Shown piece after piece: positions 1-6,071 of a stretch of DNA of 21,889 nucleotides. Position numbers and translations under genes: made by a program. The stretch comes from a virus. The notes under the pieces were generated by a model. That model did no database searches and had not been told where the DNA came from. It saw nothing but the letters and a program-made list of their open reading frames with translations. The DNA is taken from IMG/VR virus record IMGVR_UViG_3300030116_004479, positions 1 through 21,889 of that record. One strand, 5' to 3'. The stretch's first letter is position 1. Every line of letters begins with the position of its first letter.

Positions 1-279
1 GAACGAGCAGCGCGAAGACTGCCTGAAAAGTTCGAAGATTTCGTTGAAGAAGTTGGAGAACAAGAAGAACCAACGCCAGTTAAAAAGAAACGGGTTGCTC
101 GTGGCGGTCCTGCTGTCGGATCTGGAAAAGAGCACGCACCTGCGTCTACTCGTAAGGAAGTTTACATCAGTCCTGAGCGTAAACAAGCCATGATGGACCA
201 CGGTGTTTGGGATGATCCAGTGCTTCGACAGAAGTATGTCAAACGGTATATGGAGTGGGATCGAGAGAACAAGGCTTAA
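1..279 (+). CDS. C-terminal end of an unrecognised phage protein, capsid-region (partial)
   Basis: The reading frame is open from the first base and ends at TAA 277-279, giving the last 92 residues of a protein whose start lies outside the window. It is highly charged. A Glu-rich acidic stretch (about residues 9-23) is followed by a Lys/Arg patch (KKKRVARGG) and then a compact C-terminal part with the motif STRKEVYISPERKQAMMDHG and the ending WDRENKA. No catalytic motif or membrane segment is visible. Its place two genes upstream of the capsid genes suggests a head-assembly or scaffold-type role, but that is inferred from position only. I recognise the C-terminal segment as similar to conserved unknowns of marine phages but cannot name a function. 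Confidence 0.8.
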   Translation, partial: ERAARRLPEKFEDFVEEVGEQEEPTPVKKKRVARGGPAVGSGKEHAPASTRKEVYISPERKQAMMDHGVWDDPVLRQKYVKRYMEWDRENKA

Positions 280-285
280 ACAGGC

Positions 286-314
286 TTGCGTTTTTCAAAA
301 ATCCAACTTATATT
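286..314 (+). promoter_or_regulatory. Possible sigma70-like promoter ahead of the 346 gene
   Basis: In the 66-base gap before the next gene, TTGCGT (286-291) and TATATT (309-314) are separated by 17 bases, which is the usual spacing of a -35/-10 pair. The -35 match is poor (only TTG). The gap is AT-rich, so chance is a real alternative. Confidence 0.25.
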
Positions 315-323
315 TCAAAAATC
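293..323 (+). repeat. Short direct repeat TTTCAAAAATC
   Basis: The 11-base sequence TTTCAAAAATC occurs at 293-303 and again at 313-323, offset by 20 bases (about two helical turns), in the intergenic gap before the 346 gene. It overlaps the weak promoter candidate. It could be an operator-like site or simply AT-rich coincidence. Confidence 0.4.
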
Positions 324-345
324 GCTGAAAAAGGAGCGACATTAA

Positions 346-876
346 ATGTCAGACGAACGAATTAAGAAAACCTCTGGTGGTAACCGCACAAGCAAGGCGA
401 TGCAAGATCGTCCGGTAACAGAAAATCGTGAAGTTACTGAAGATGAGAGGTTAGAAATGTTCAGGCAACAATTTTTCCAATCTAGTCTACCAGACCTTCC
501 CGACATTCCGGGTTGGCATCTTTGTTGGATCACTACAACAAACCCTAGAGACACTGTACAGCATCGCATTCGACTAGGCTACGAGCCTGTCAAGCCAGAA
601 GAAATAGCTGGTTGGGAGTATGCAACAATCAAAGGGGGTGAGTGGGATGGCTTCATAGGTGTCAATGAGATGTTAGCATTCAAACTCCCAATGTCTCTGT
701 ATGAAAAATACATGATGGAAGCTCATCACGATGCTCCCATGCGAGAAGAATTAAAACTCGCGGAGACAGCTGCGTTGATTGAAGAACAAGCACAAGCATC
801 TGGCGGTAAAGTTGAGAAGGGTGATGGCACGGCTGAGATTGGTCAGTATCGGGAGGCTCAATTTGACCTCTCGTGA
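346..876 (+). CDS. Conserved phage protein of unknown function, head-assembly region
   Basis: This encodes a 176-residue soluble, charged protein. The ATG at 346 follows AAGGAG (331-336) at a sensible distance, which supports this start. The N-terminal 35 residues are basic and polar and look disordered. The middle (about 55-120) is the likely folded core, starting with GWHLCWITTTN and containing LGYEPVKPEE and NEMLAFKLP. The C-terminus is rich in Ala, Glu and Gln and is likely helical. I recognise the pattern (GWHLCW, LGYEPV, NEMLLFK-like) as a conserved unknown that sits near capsid genes in environmental podoviruses. A scaffolding or head-assembly role is possible from position and composition, but no motif proves it. 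Confidence 0.85.
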   Translation: MSDERIKKTSGGNRTSKAMQDRPVTENREVTEDERLEMFRQQFFQSSLPDLPDIPGWHLCWITTTNPRDTVQHRIRLGYEPVKPEEIAGWEYATIKGGEWDGFIGVNEMLAFKLPMSLYEKYMMEAHHDAPMREELKLAETAALIEEQAQASGGKVEKGDGTAEIGQYREAQFDLS

Positions 877-909
877 TCCTCAACTTTCAACCAATAGGGA
901 GAATGCAGA

Positions 910-1512
910 ATGTCTTCAGTCTCTGCACCTTTTGGCTTTCGTGCGTCTTATCACAACAGTGGGCAGATCATAGCGAAAGCCTATACTATTGCTTCGGGAT
1001 ACGCTCAAAATGTATTCCAAGGCGATCCCGTTAAATTGGTCGATACAGGTGTCGTACAATTAGGTACAAGCGATGGCACTCGTAGCGGTACAACTGACGG
1101 TATTTTACTTTTAGGCATTTTCGCCGGTTGCCAATATATTGATGCTCTTGGAGTTCCGACTGTGTCACCATACTGGCCTAGTGGAATTGCGGCGACAGAA
1201 ATTACAGCTTGGGTCTATGATGATCCAGAAATTCTGTTTGCAGTACAATATGACAATCCATCACCCGGAACAACGGTACAAACAGCCGTTGGTGAGCAAT
1301 GTGATTGGACTGTCGCTTCACCGGGTGGATCAACAAGAACTGGTCTATCTGATTGCAAACTTACTGCTATTCAAGCAACATCTGCACAATTTCAAATCAC
1401 TGGATTTGAAGGAACGACAGGTGGCGTTGATAGTACACTAACTGATGCCTTTGTAGTTGCTACTGTTCGTATAAACGAACATCAATACAAAGCAGCTGTT
1501 AACTCGGTTTAA
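910..1512 (+). CDS. Probable capsid-associated structural (decoration-type) protein
   Basis: This 200-residue protein begins with SAPFGFRASYHNSGQ, the pattern (FGfRp.YH.sG) of a phage structural family usually encoded directly beside the major capsid gene. The body is beta-rich, with many Thr, Gly, Val and Asp and few charged residues. A segment near residues 98-112 (TAWVYDDPEILFAVQYD) matches the conserved core of that family as I know it. The ATG at 910 is preceded by AGGGAG about 11 bases upstream. The gene lies 15 bases before the major capsid gene, so the two are probably co-translated from one message. A capsid decoration or stabilising role is inferred from family and position. No enzyme motif is present. 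Confidence 0.75.
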   Translation: MSSVSAPFGFRASYHNSGQIIAKAYTIASGYAQNVFQGDPVKLVDTGVVQLGTSDGTRSGTTDGILLLGIFAGCQYIDALGVPTVSPYWPSGIAATEITAWVYDDPEILFAVQYDNPSPGTTVQTAVGEQCDWTVASPGGSTRTGLSDCKLTAIQATSAQFQITGFEGTTGGVDSTLTDAFVVATVRINEHQYKAAVNSV

Positions 1513-1527
1513 GGGGGGTATTGAACT

Positions 1528-2442
1528 ATGGCTACTCCTATGCGTAGTACCGACTTTCGCTCGATAGTTGAACCTATCTTAAACGAAGTCTTCGATGGAA
1601 TATATGAGCAACGTGCTGATGAGTGGGCTGAGGTATTCGAAGAGTATCAAGGCATTCCTCGACAGTACCATGAAGAACCAGTTCTTTATGGTTTTGGTGC
1701 GGCACCAGAACTACCAGACGGTATGGCAGTGACATATCAATCCGGTGGTGTGCTTTTTATTCAGAGATACCTCTACAAAGTATACGGTTTGGCGTTTGCT
1801 CTTACCAAAGTGCTTGTTGAGGACGGTGACCATATTCGTATTGGTTCAACGTATGCTAAACATCTCGCTCAATCTTTGGTGGAAACCAAAGAAACTCTTG
1901 GTGCGAATATTCTGAACAGAGCATTCAATGCGGCCTTTCCGGGCGGTGATGGCGTTGCACTGAACAGTGCTTCACACCCAATTGTTAACGGCACGTTTAG
2001 CAACATACTGACGAATGCGGCAGCACTGTCTCAGACATCTCTGGAACAAATGCTAATTCAAATCCGTAATGCGGTTGACAACAATGGTAAGCGAATCAGA
2101 CTTACACCAACCCAAATCGTTACCGGACCAGCAAACGTTTTCCAAGCAGAAACTCTACTAAAATCTGCTTTGAGACCGGGAACGGCTGATAACGACATCA
2201 ACCCTGTTAAGTCAATGGGGCTATTGGGTGACGGTCAGGCAAACATCTCGCGTATTACTTCAAGCACTGCTTGGTGGGTACAAACGGATGCTCCTGAAGG
2301 TCTGAAGCTGATGATGCGAAGAGGGCTTGAGAAATCAATGGAAGGCGATTTCGAAACTGACTCAATGCGTTATAAAGCCACTGAACGTTACAACTTCGGT
2401 TGGACAGATCCGAGAGCAATCTTCGGAACACCCGGAGTTTAA
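1528..2442 (+). CDS. Major capsid protein, Mu gpT-like (HK97 fold)
   Basis: This 304-residue protein forms the icosahedral head shell. The sequence matches the Mu-like major head subunit (gpT) pattern from end to end. There is a helical N-terminal segment (about 10-40), an E-loop-type stretch (about 65-95), and then a run of gpT landmarks: ASHPIVNGTFSN (148-159), LSQTSLEQ (167-174), GKRIRLTPTQIVTGP (187-201), RPGTADNDINP (216-226) and the C-terminal RYKATERYNFGWTDPRAIFG (281-300). The length fits this family. The start follows a strong AAGGGGGG Shine-Dalgarno, in keeping with a very highly translated gene. A strong terminator lies directly after the stop. No N-terminal maturation extension or fused protease is visible. 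Confidence 0.92.
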   Translation: MATPMRSTDFRSIVEPILNEVFDGIYEQRADEWAEVFEEYQGIPRQYHEEPVLYGFGAAPELPDGMAVTYQSGGVLFIQRYLYKVYGLAFALTKVLVEDGDHIRIGSTYAKHLAQSLVETKETLGANILNRAFNAAFPGGDGVALNSASHPIVNGTFSNILTNAAALSQTSLEQMLIQIRNAVDNNGKRIRLTPTQIVTGPANVFQAETLLKSALRPGTADNDINPVKSMGLLGDGQANISRITSSTAWWVQTDAPEGLKLMMRRGLEKSMEGDFETDSMRYKATERYNFGWTDPRAIFGTPGV

Positions 2443-2448
2443 TGAAAT

Positions 2449-2485
2449 CCCCTACCGTCCTATCCCTGTGGCGGTAGGGGTTTTT
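2449..2485 (+). terminator. Strong intrinsic terminator after the major capsid gene
   Basis: A perfect 9-base inverted repeat (CCCCTACCG at 2449-2457, CGGTAGGGG at 2472-2480) with a 14-base loop is followed at once by TTTTT (2481-2485). This is the standard layout of a factor-independent terminator. It sits 6 bases after the capsid stop codon while the same-strand genes continue downstream. It therefore probably acts as a partial terminator that keeps capsid message more abundant than tail message, in the same place as the T7 T-phi terminator after gene 10. Confidence 0.9.
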
Positions 2486-2505
2486 CGGGATTTAACCTTG
2501 TGTAT

Positions 2506-2534
2506 TTGACAGTTCCCGACTGCCGACATACCGA
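2506..2534 (+). promoter_or_regulatory. Possible promoter downstream of the capsid terminator
   Basis: A perfect TTGACA lies at 2506-2511, but the best -10 at normal spacing is the poor TACCGA (2529-2534). The sequence CCGAC is repeated three times nearby (2516, 2523 and 2531, spaced 7 and 8 bases). A promoter here would make sense because a terminator lies just upstream, but the -10 is weak. Confidence 0.25.
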
Positions 2535-2564
2535 CAAATACACGCAACTCGTATGTGAGGAAAA

Positions 2565-3020
2565 ATGGGTACAACTACTTTTTCTGGTCCGATTAAAGCC
2601 GGAACCATCCAAGCCACTACTGGAACGGACCTTGGCGTTAACGTAGCCAATGTTGGTTCTGTCGTAATGGCACAGTCAATGATGCCAAACATCACTGGTG
2701 CAAGCCAACTCAATCAAAGAGTTGCAGTGCTCCCAGCAAATTCTCAGATTGTTGACGTAATATTAAACGTTACAACGGCGGGTGACGATAGTGGCGCGGC
2801 TACTATTTCCGTTGGAACTGCGGCAGATCCCAATGCGTTTTTGAATGCGGTGGATACTAAATCTGTCGGTACAACTCATGGAACGCTAGATACTGAGGCA
2901 ACGAATGTGTCTGGAGCCGATAGAGAAGTTCTTGCAGATTTTACGGGTGCTACTGGTGACGGTACATCGGGTGTTGCTTCACTGACAGTGATGTATATCC
3001 AAAACAATAATCTCTCTTAA
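2565..3020 (+). CDS. Small beta-rich virion-type protein, function unknown
   Basis: This encodes a 151-residue protein starting MGTTTFSGPIKAGTI, an opening I recognise from small structural proteins of marine phages. It is almost free of Lys and Arg, rich in Thr, Gly, Ala, Val and Asp, and predicted to be mostly beta-strand. A central stretch (about 50-75) reads as alternating hydrophobic strands, and the C-terminus ends in SLTVMYIQNNNLS. There is no signal peptide, membrane segment or catalytic motif. It is the first gene after the capsid terminator and uses TGAGGA as its ribosome site. It is followed after 13 bases by the next virion gene. A capsid- or tail-surface role is an inference from composition and position. 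Confidence 0.7.
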   Translation: MGTTTFSGPIKAGTIQATTGTDLGVNVANVGSVVMAQSMMPNITGASQLNQRVAVLPANSQIVDVILNVTTAGDDSGAATISVGTAADPNAFLNAVDTKSVGTTHGTLDTEATNVSGADREVLADFTGATGDGTSGVASLTVMYIQNNNLS

Positions 3021-3033
3021 AGGGAGGTGAACT

Positions 3034-3807
3034 ATGGCTGATGCAGTCACAACTCAAGTTCTCCAAGATGGAGAGCGACAGTACATTGCAAAGTTTACTA
3101 ATCTCTCGGATGGTACTGGAGAAAGTAAAGTTACCAAGATAGACGTTTCTACACTTGCTCCAAACTCGTTCGGTTTAGCTTGTAATGGTCTAAAAATTAC
3201 AAAGGTCGTATGTCAGACTTATGACATGGGTGTTGATCTTTTTTGGGTTGGTGATCCAAGTCCAGCTGGTGATGCTCTCATAGCTAGTTTCCCACAAGGT
3301 GAACTGTATGATATCCCATACGTCCCGTATCTACCCTATAATGCAAGTGGCATTAAAGGTGTCGATGCGGCTGGTGATATCGCTTTGAGCACTAGAAATG
3401 CTTCAAACGGTGATACTTATACAATAATAATTCATGCAATTAAGGAGTATCACAGACCAGCGGACGTTAGTGGTCTAGTGTCTTACAATGTAAGAGTCGC
3501 AGCGGGTACAAACTCCTATGGAACTGGTAATGTTTTTTATGTTGATGATGCGGTAAGCCCACACTTCACATTTGAAGCAAACAGAAGTTATCGCTTTTTA
3601 CAAAGTGATAATACCAACAACAACCACCCATTGCGATTTAGCACAACGCCAAACGGAACACACGCAGGTGGTGCTGAATACACCGATGGGGTGACTATAA
3701 ATAATACAGCGGGTACAGCAGGTGCATTCACTCAAATAGATACCACCGACTCAACACCTGAATTGTACTATTATTGTTCAAACCATTCAGGTATGGGAGA
3801 TGCATGA
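3034..3807 (+). CDS. Virion structural protein with C-terminal cupredoxin-like domain
   Basis: This is a 257-residue two-part protein. Residues 1-140 resemble a conserved phage structural family (opening MADAVTTQVLQDGERQYIAK, then FTNLSDGTGESKVTKIDVS and a strand-rich body ending YTIIIHAIKEY). In relatives I remember, the protein stops about here. Residues 150-257 form an added beta domain of the plastocyanin/cupredoxin type: YNVRVAAG...YRF...NNHPLRFS...LYYYCSNHSGMG. The four expected copper ligands are visible as His198, Cys248, His251 and Met254 in an H...CxxHxxM pattern. No signal peptide is seen, so the protein is probably a virion component and not secreted. The start follows an ideal Shine-Dalgarno (AGGGAGGTGA, 3021-3030). 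The stop overlaps the next ATG as ATGA. Copper binding is inferred. The domain could instead be a structural relic used for surface binding. Confidence 0.8.
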   Translation: MADAVTTQVLQDGERQYIAKFTNLSDGTGESKVTKIDVSTLAPNSFGLACNGLKITKVVCQTYDMGVDLFWVGDPSPAGDALIASFPQGELYDIPYVPYLPYNASGIKGVDAAGDIALSTRNASNGDTYTIIIHAIKEYHRPADVSGLVSYNVRVAAGTNSYGTGNVFYVDDAVSPHFTFEANRSYRFLQSDNTNNNHPLRFSTTPNGTHAGGAEYTDGVTINNTAGTAGAFTQIDTTDSTPELYYYCSNHSGMGDA

Positions 3808-4361
3808 TGAAATCGAGCTATCCCTTCCGAGACGGTTGGCATTTTGATTCTTCGTTTGGTTTCACGAAATCAAGTTCTCGTGGAATGAAAAAAGGTGGAT
3901 CAACATCTGACAAAAACTGGATTCAGGGGGCTGTAAAAAAGCCGGGTGCGTTGACTTCTTACGTTAAAAGCGAAGGGGTCAAAATGAAAGATGGAAAAAT
4001 TCCTAAGGGCGTAATTAACAAATTAGCCGAAGGGAAGCCAGCTAAAAAAGGTGCTGGTAAACCATCTGCAACCACTCAGAAAAGAGCCAACCTAGCCAAG
4101 ACTTTTTCAAAAATGAATAAAGCTGATGGCGGTAGAGTCAACCGTAATATTCGTGATGAGGAAGCTCGTGTCATTGGTGTTCAGGACGATGCCGCTGATG
4201 AAATGCGTAGAGTTAGAGCACGAAGACCCAAAGATGCTCAGGAAAGACGCGACAAGCGTCAACAACTGAAAAGAGTTGCATCTAGGGAAAGAAATGCTCG
4301 TGACGAAATGCGTAGACTTCGGGGCGAAGCTGAATATGATATTAAACGGAGAAAACGATGA
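3804..4361 (+). CDS. Highly basic protein with WIQGAVKKPGAL motif, probable DNA-binding virion protein
   Basis: This encodes 185 residues from the ATG at 3804, which overlaps the previous stop as ATGA and has GGGAGA just upstream. An in-frame TTG at 3774 would give a longer form but lacks a ribosome site and lies deep in the upstream gene. A central segment (about 37-105) carries KNWIQGAVKKPGALTSYVK followed by KGVINKLAEGKP and QKRANLAKTFSKM. This is a basic helical motif (W-I-x-x-A-I-K-K-P-G-A-L ... RA-LA-T) that recurs in many phage proteins of unknown role. The C-terminal 70 residues are dense in Arg, Asp and Glu and likely form a long charged helix or coiled coil ending KRRKR. Nucleic-acid binding or DNA condensation in the head is inferred from charge and context. 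Confidence 0.75.
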   Translation: MMKSSYPFRDGWHFDSSFGFTKSSSRGMKKGGSTSDKNWIQGAVKKPGALTSYVKSEGVKMKDGKIPKGVINKLAEGKPAKKGAGKPSATTQKRANLAKTFSKMNKADGGRVNRNIRDEEARVIGVQDDAADEMRRVRARRPKDAQERRDKRQQLKRVASRERNARDEMRRLRGEAEYDIKRRKR

Positions 4362-4429
4362 AATCTAAAGGTTATGCCAAAGGCGGCAAAAGAATGATGA
4401 AGTCCAAAGGCTATGCCAAGGGCGGTAAG
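4358..4429 (+). repeat. 33-base direct repeat encoding MKSKGYAKGGK
   Basis: The 33-base unit at 4358-4390 recurs at 4397-4429, separated by 6 bases. Most differences between the copies are at third codon positions, so the peptide is preserved exactly while the DNA has drifted. This implies selection on the amino-acid repeat. Confidence 0.85.
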
Positions 4430-4702
4430 AAACAAGGCTACAACGCAAGGCTTGACGAATCTCTCGGCATGAGAAGAGGCAAAGAGTCTTCCAAATCCCA
4501 AAGCATGAAGTCTCGTAGAGATGAAAGCAAGGGTATGGAAAAAGCTATGGGCCGTAGAGCTTATCAGTCTGTCGGAACGATGGATATGAAACGTGGTGGT
4601 TCTATGAAAACCAAAGGCATGATGAAAGGCGGTTCCATGAAGTCAAAAGGTGGTTTCAAGGCAATGCCCGGTGATGCCCAATTTAAAAGAAAGTCTTGGT
4701 AA
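4358..4702 (+). CDS. Small Lys/Gly/Met-rich protamine-like protein
   Basis: This is a 114-residue, strongly basic, low-complexity protein. It starts at an ATGA overlap with the previous gene and has GGAG upstream. The N-terminus contains two copies of MKSKGYAKGGK, and the C-terminal half repeats MKxKG, MMKGG and SMKSKGG units before ending QFKRKSW. The Lys/Arg content and lack of hydrophobic core suggest a disordered nucleic-acid-binding polypeptide. KGYAKGG-type small proteins are, in my experience, common in marine phages and their function is not known. Together with the preceding gene it forms a pair of basic proteins between the capsid and tail genes. A role in packing DNA or delivering it with the genome is plausible but unproven. 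Confidence 0.75.
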   Translation: MKSKGYAKGGKRMMKSKGYAKGGKKQGYNARLDESLGMRRGKESSKSQSMKSRRDESKGMEKAMGRRAYQSVGTMDMKRGGSMKTKGMMKGGSMKSKGGFKAMPGDAQFKRKSW

Positions 4703-4713
4703 CTCAAAACTGA

Positions 4714-4739
4714 ACGGGGTTTGCTGTATCAGCATCCGT
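4714..4739 (+). other. Possible small RNA hairpin in the gap before the connector gene
   Basis: In the 56-base gap, TGCTG (4722-4726) and CAGCA (4730-4734) can pair around a 3-base loop. They are flanked by ACGG (4714-4717) and CCGT (4736-4739), which could extend the stem with an internal bulge. There is no T-run, so it is not an intrinsic terminator. It could be an RNA-processing or stability element, or chance. Confidence 0.3.
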
Positions 4740-4758
4740 AATTAAACTTAGGATTGAT

Positions 4759-5769
4759 ATGGCATACTCTAATAATATTGGTGTAAAAACCTTTAATTCA
4801 TTGAAAGTGGTTGATCACGCTTTCAGGCGTTGTAGATTGCCTGCACAAGCGATCACCTCTGAAATGCAAGATTATGCATTAGACTCTCTGGCTTTTATGT
4901 TGGATGACTTGTCCAATATCCGAGTTCCCAGTTGGTGCATCGAAAAGATAATCCTTCCATTTTATCAAAATCAACCAGTGGTGACATTGCCACTGGGTAC
5001 AGTTGACGTTCTCAATGTCAACTTTCGTCAGCCTATGTTTCCAACTGGGACCGTCACATCTACAAACACGAGCTATCTCGTTAATTTTTCTAGCGCGACA
5101 ATCGTCAACACAGTAGGTGTGAAATGGTCAGCAACTGCTATACCATTAACATTTCAAGTAAGTTCTGACGGTGTCAACTTTACTACGGTAGCAACAACAA
5201 ATAGCTACGATCTTTCAACTGGGGCGTTGGCTCAAGCTGGAAAGATAGTATGGACAGACATAGTTCCCGCATTGGCATATCAATATTTTAAAATAGTTCC
5301 AACGGATGGTGTTTCTACCATTAATTACACATCTATCACGTTGGGTAACGAGCCATATGTCATACCACTGGGAACTCTCAACCGTGATCAATATGTAAAT
5401 CAAAGTAACAGTGTTTTTGCGGGTCAACCTAGCACTTACTATTTTCAACGAAACGTTGCACAACCTGTATTAAATGTCTGGCCTGCTCCCGATGAAGATA
5501 CAGAAAAAACACAGTTGATTGTGTGGAGACATCGTTCGGTCATGGACACCGATACTCTACAACAAGAAGTTGAGATCCCTAATCGATGGTTGGAAGCTAT
5601 TGTAAACGGACTAGCGTCTAAAGTTGCGATGGAAACACCGAGCGTTGACGCGAATATCATACCTTTATTAGAACAAAGAGCTGCCATTTCAATGCAACGA
5701 GCGTGGGATGGTGACGGTGATGGATCTCCAACACAAATCAATCCCGGCATTGGACCTTATACAAGATGA
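4759..5769 (+). CDS. Head-tail connector/adaptor-like protein (P22 gp4 / T7 gp11 type) with inserted beta domain
   Basis: This encodes 336 residues. The N-terminal helical part (about 10-60, with SEMQDYALDSLAFMLDDLSN) and the C-terminal part (about 205-315) fit the adaptor family that docks below the portal ring. Conserved-looking landmarks are QPSTYYFQRN, the strand and turn LNVWPAPDEDTEKTQLIVW, and the helix PNRWLEAIVNGLASKVA. Between them, residues 95-198 form a separate Thr/Ser/Val-rich beta module resembling a discoidin (F5/8 type C-like) sandwich, with FQVSSDGVNFTTV and YFKIVPTDG as the telling stretches. The family normally lacks such an insert. The start follows TAGGAT, and the stop overlaps the next gene as ATGA. 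A role as tail connector is likely. The assignment rests on pattern recognition alone. Confidence 0.65.
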   Translation: MAYSNNIGVKTFNSLKVVDHAFRRCRLPAQAITSEMQDYALDSLAFMLDDLSNIRVPSWCIEKIILPFYQNQPVVTLPLGTVDVLNVNFRQPMFPTGTVTSTNTSYLVNFSSATIVNTVGVKWSATAIPLTFQVSSDGVNFTTVATTNSYDLSTGALAQAGKIVWTDIVPALAYQYFKIVPTDGVSTINYTSITLGNEPYVIPLGTLNRDQYVNQSNSVFAGQPSTYYFQRNVAQPVLNVWPAPDEDTEKTQLIVWRHRSVMDTDTLQQEVEIPNRWLEAIVNGLASKVAMETPSVDANIIPLLEQRAAISMQRAWDGDGDGSPTQINPGIGPYTR

Positions 5770-6071
5770 GTAAGTATTTAGACCCAACAGGACAACCAAC
5801 ATTCGGTATCGGAATATGTGCTAGATGTTCGCGTAAATTTTTTCTGGCTGATTTATATCCGGACCCCAACGATCCGGGTCTACGAGTTTGTAAAGAAGAT
5901 AGAGATCAATTTGACCCCTACAGACTACCACCACGAAGACCAGATCAAATCGTGTTGCCATTTGTTAGACCTGATAGAAATATAGACACGCATCCCGCTG
6001 GTTTAATACAAGAAGCTGGGGATGAATTTATTGTCACGGAAGACGGTGATAATTATCTGGAGATAAATTAG
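5766..6071 (+). CDS. Small conserved protein with CxxC knuckle
   Basis: This encodes 101 residues, starting at an ATGA overlap with the connector gene. Residues 14-45 carry GIGICARCSRKFFLADLYPD and then DPGLRVCKED, with Cys18, Cys21 and Cys42. This looks like part of a zinc-ribbon or treble-clef knuckle, but a clear fourth ligand is missing, so metal binding is uncertain. A proline-rich middle (FDPYRLPPRRPDQ) and an acidic C-terminus follow. I recognise the ICARCSRKF...DPYRLPxR pattern as a conserved unknown usually found right next to the connector gene in environmental podoviruses. A small structural or assembly role tied to the connector is the most likely reading. No enzymatic motif is present. 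Confidence 0.75.
   Translation: MSKYLDPTGQPTFGIGICARCSRKFFLADLYPDPNDPGLRVCKEDRDQFDPYRLPPRRPDQIVLPFVRPDRNIDTHPAGLIQEAGDEFIVTEDGDNYLEIN

Noticed and set aside
3774-3803. TTG-initiated longer form of the basic protein at 3804
   Set aside because: It overlaps the conserved copper-ligand region of the upstream gene and has no ribosome site, whereas ATG 3804 has GGGAGA and a standard ATGA overlap.
4714-4739. Terminator between the basic protein and connector genes
   Set aside because: The hairpin is short and bulged and has no following T-run, so it was kept only as a weak hairpin candidate.
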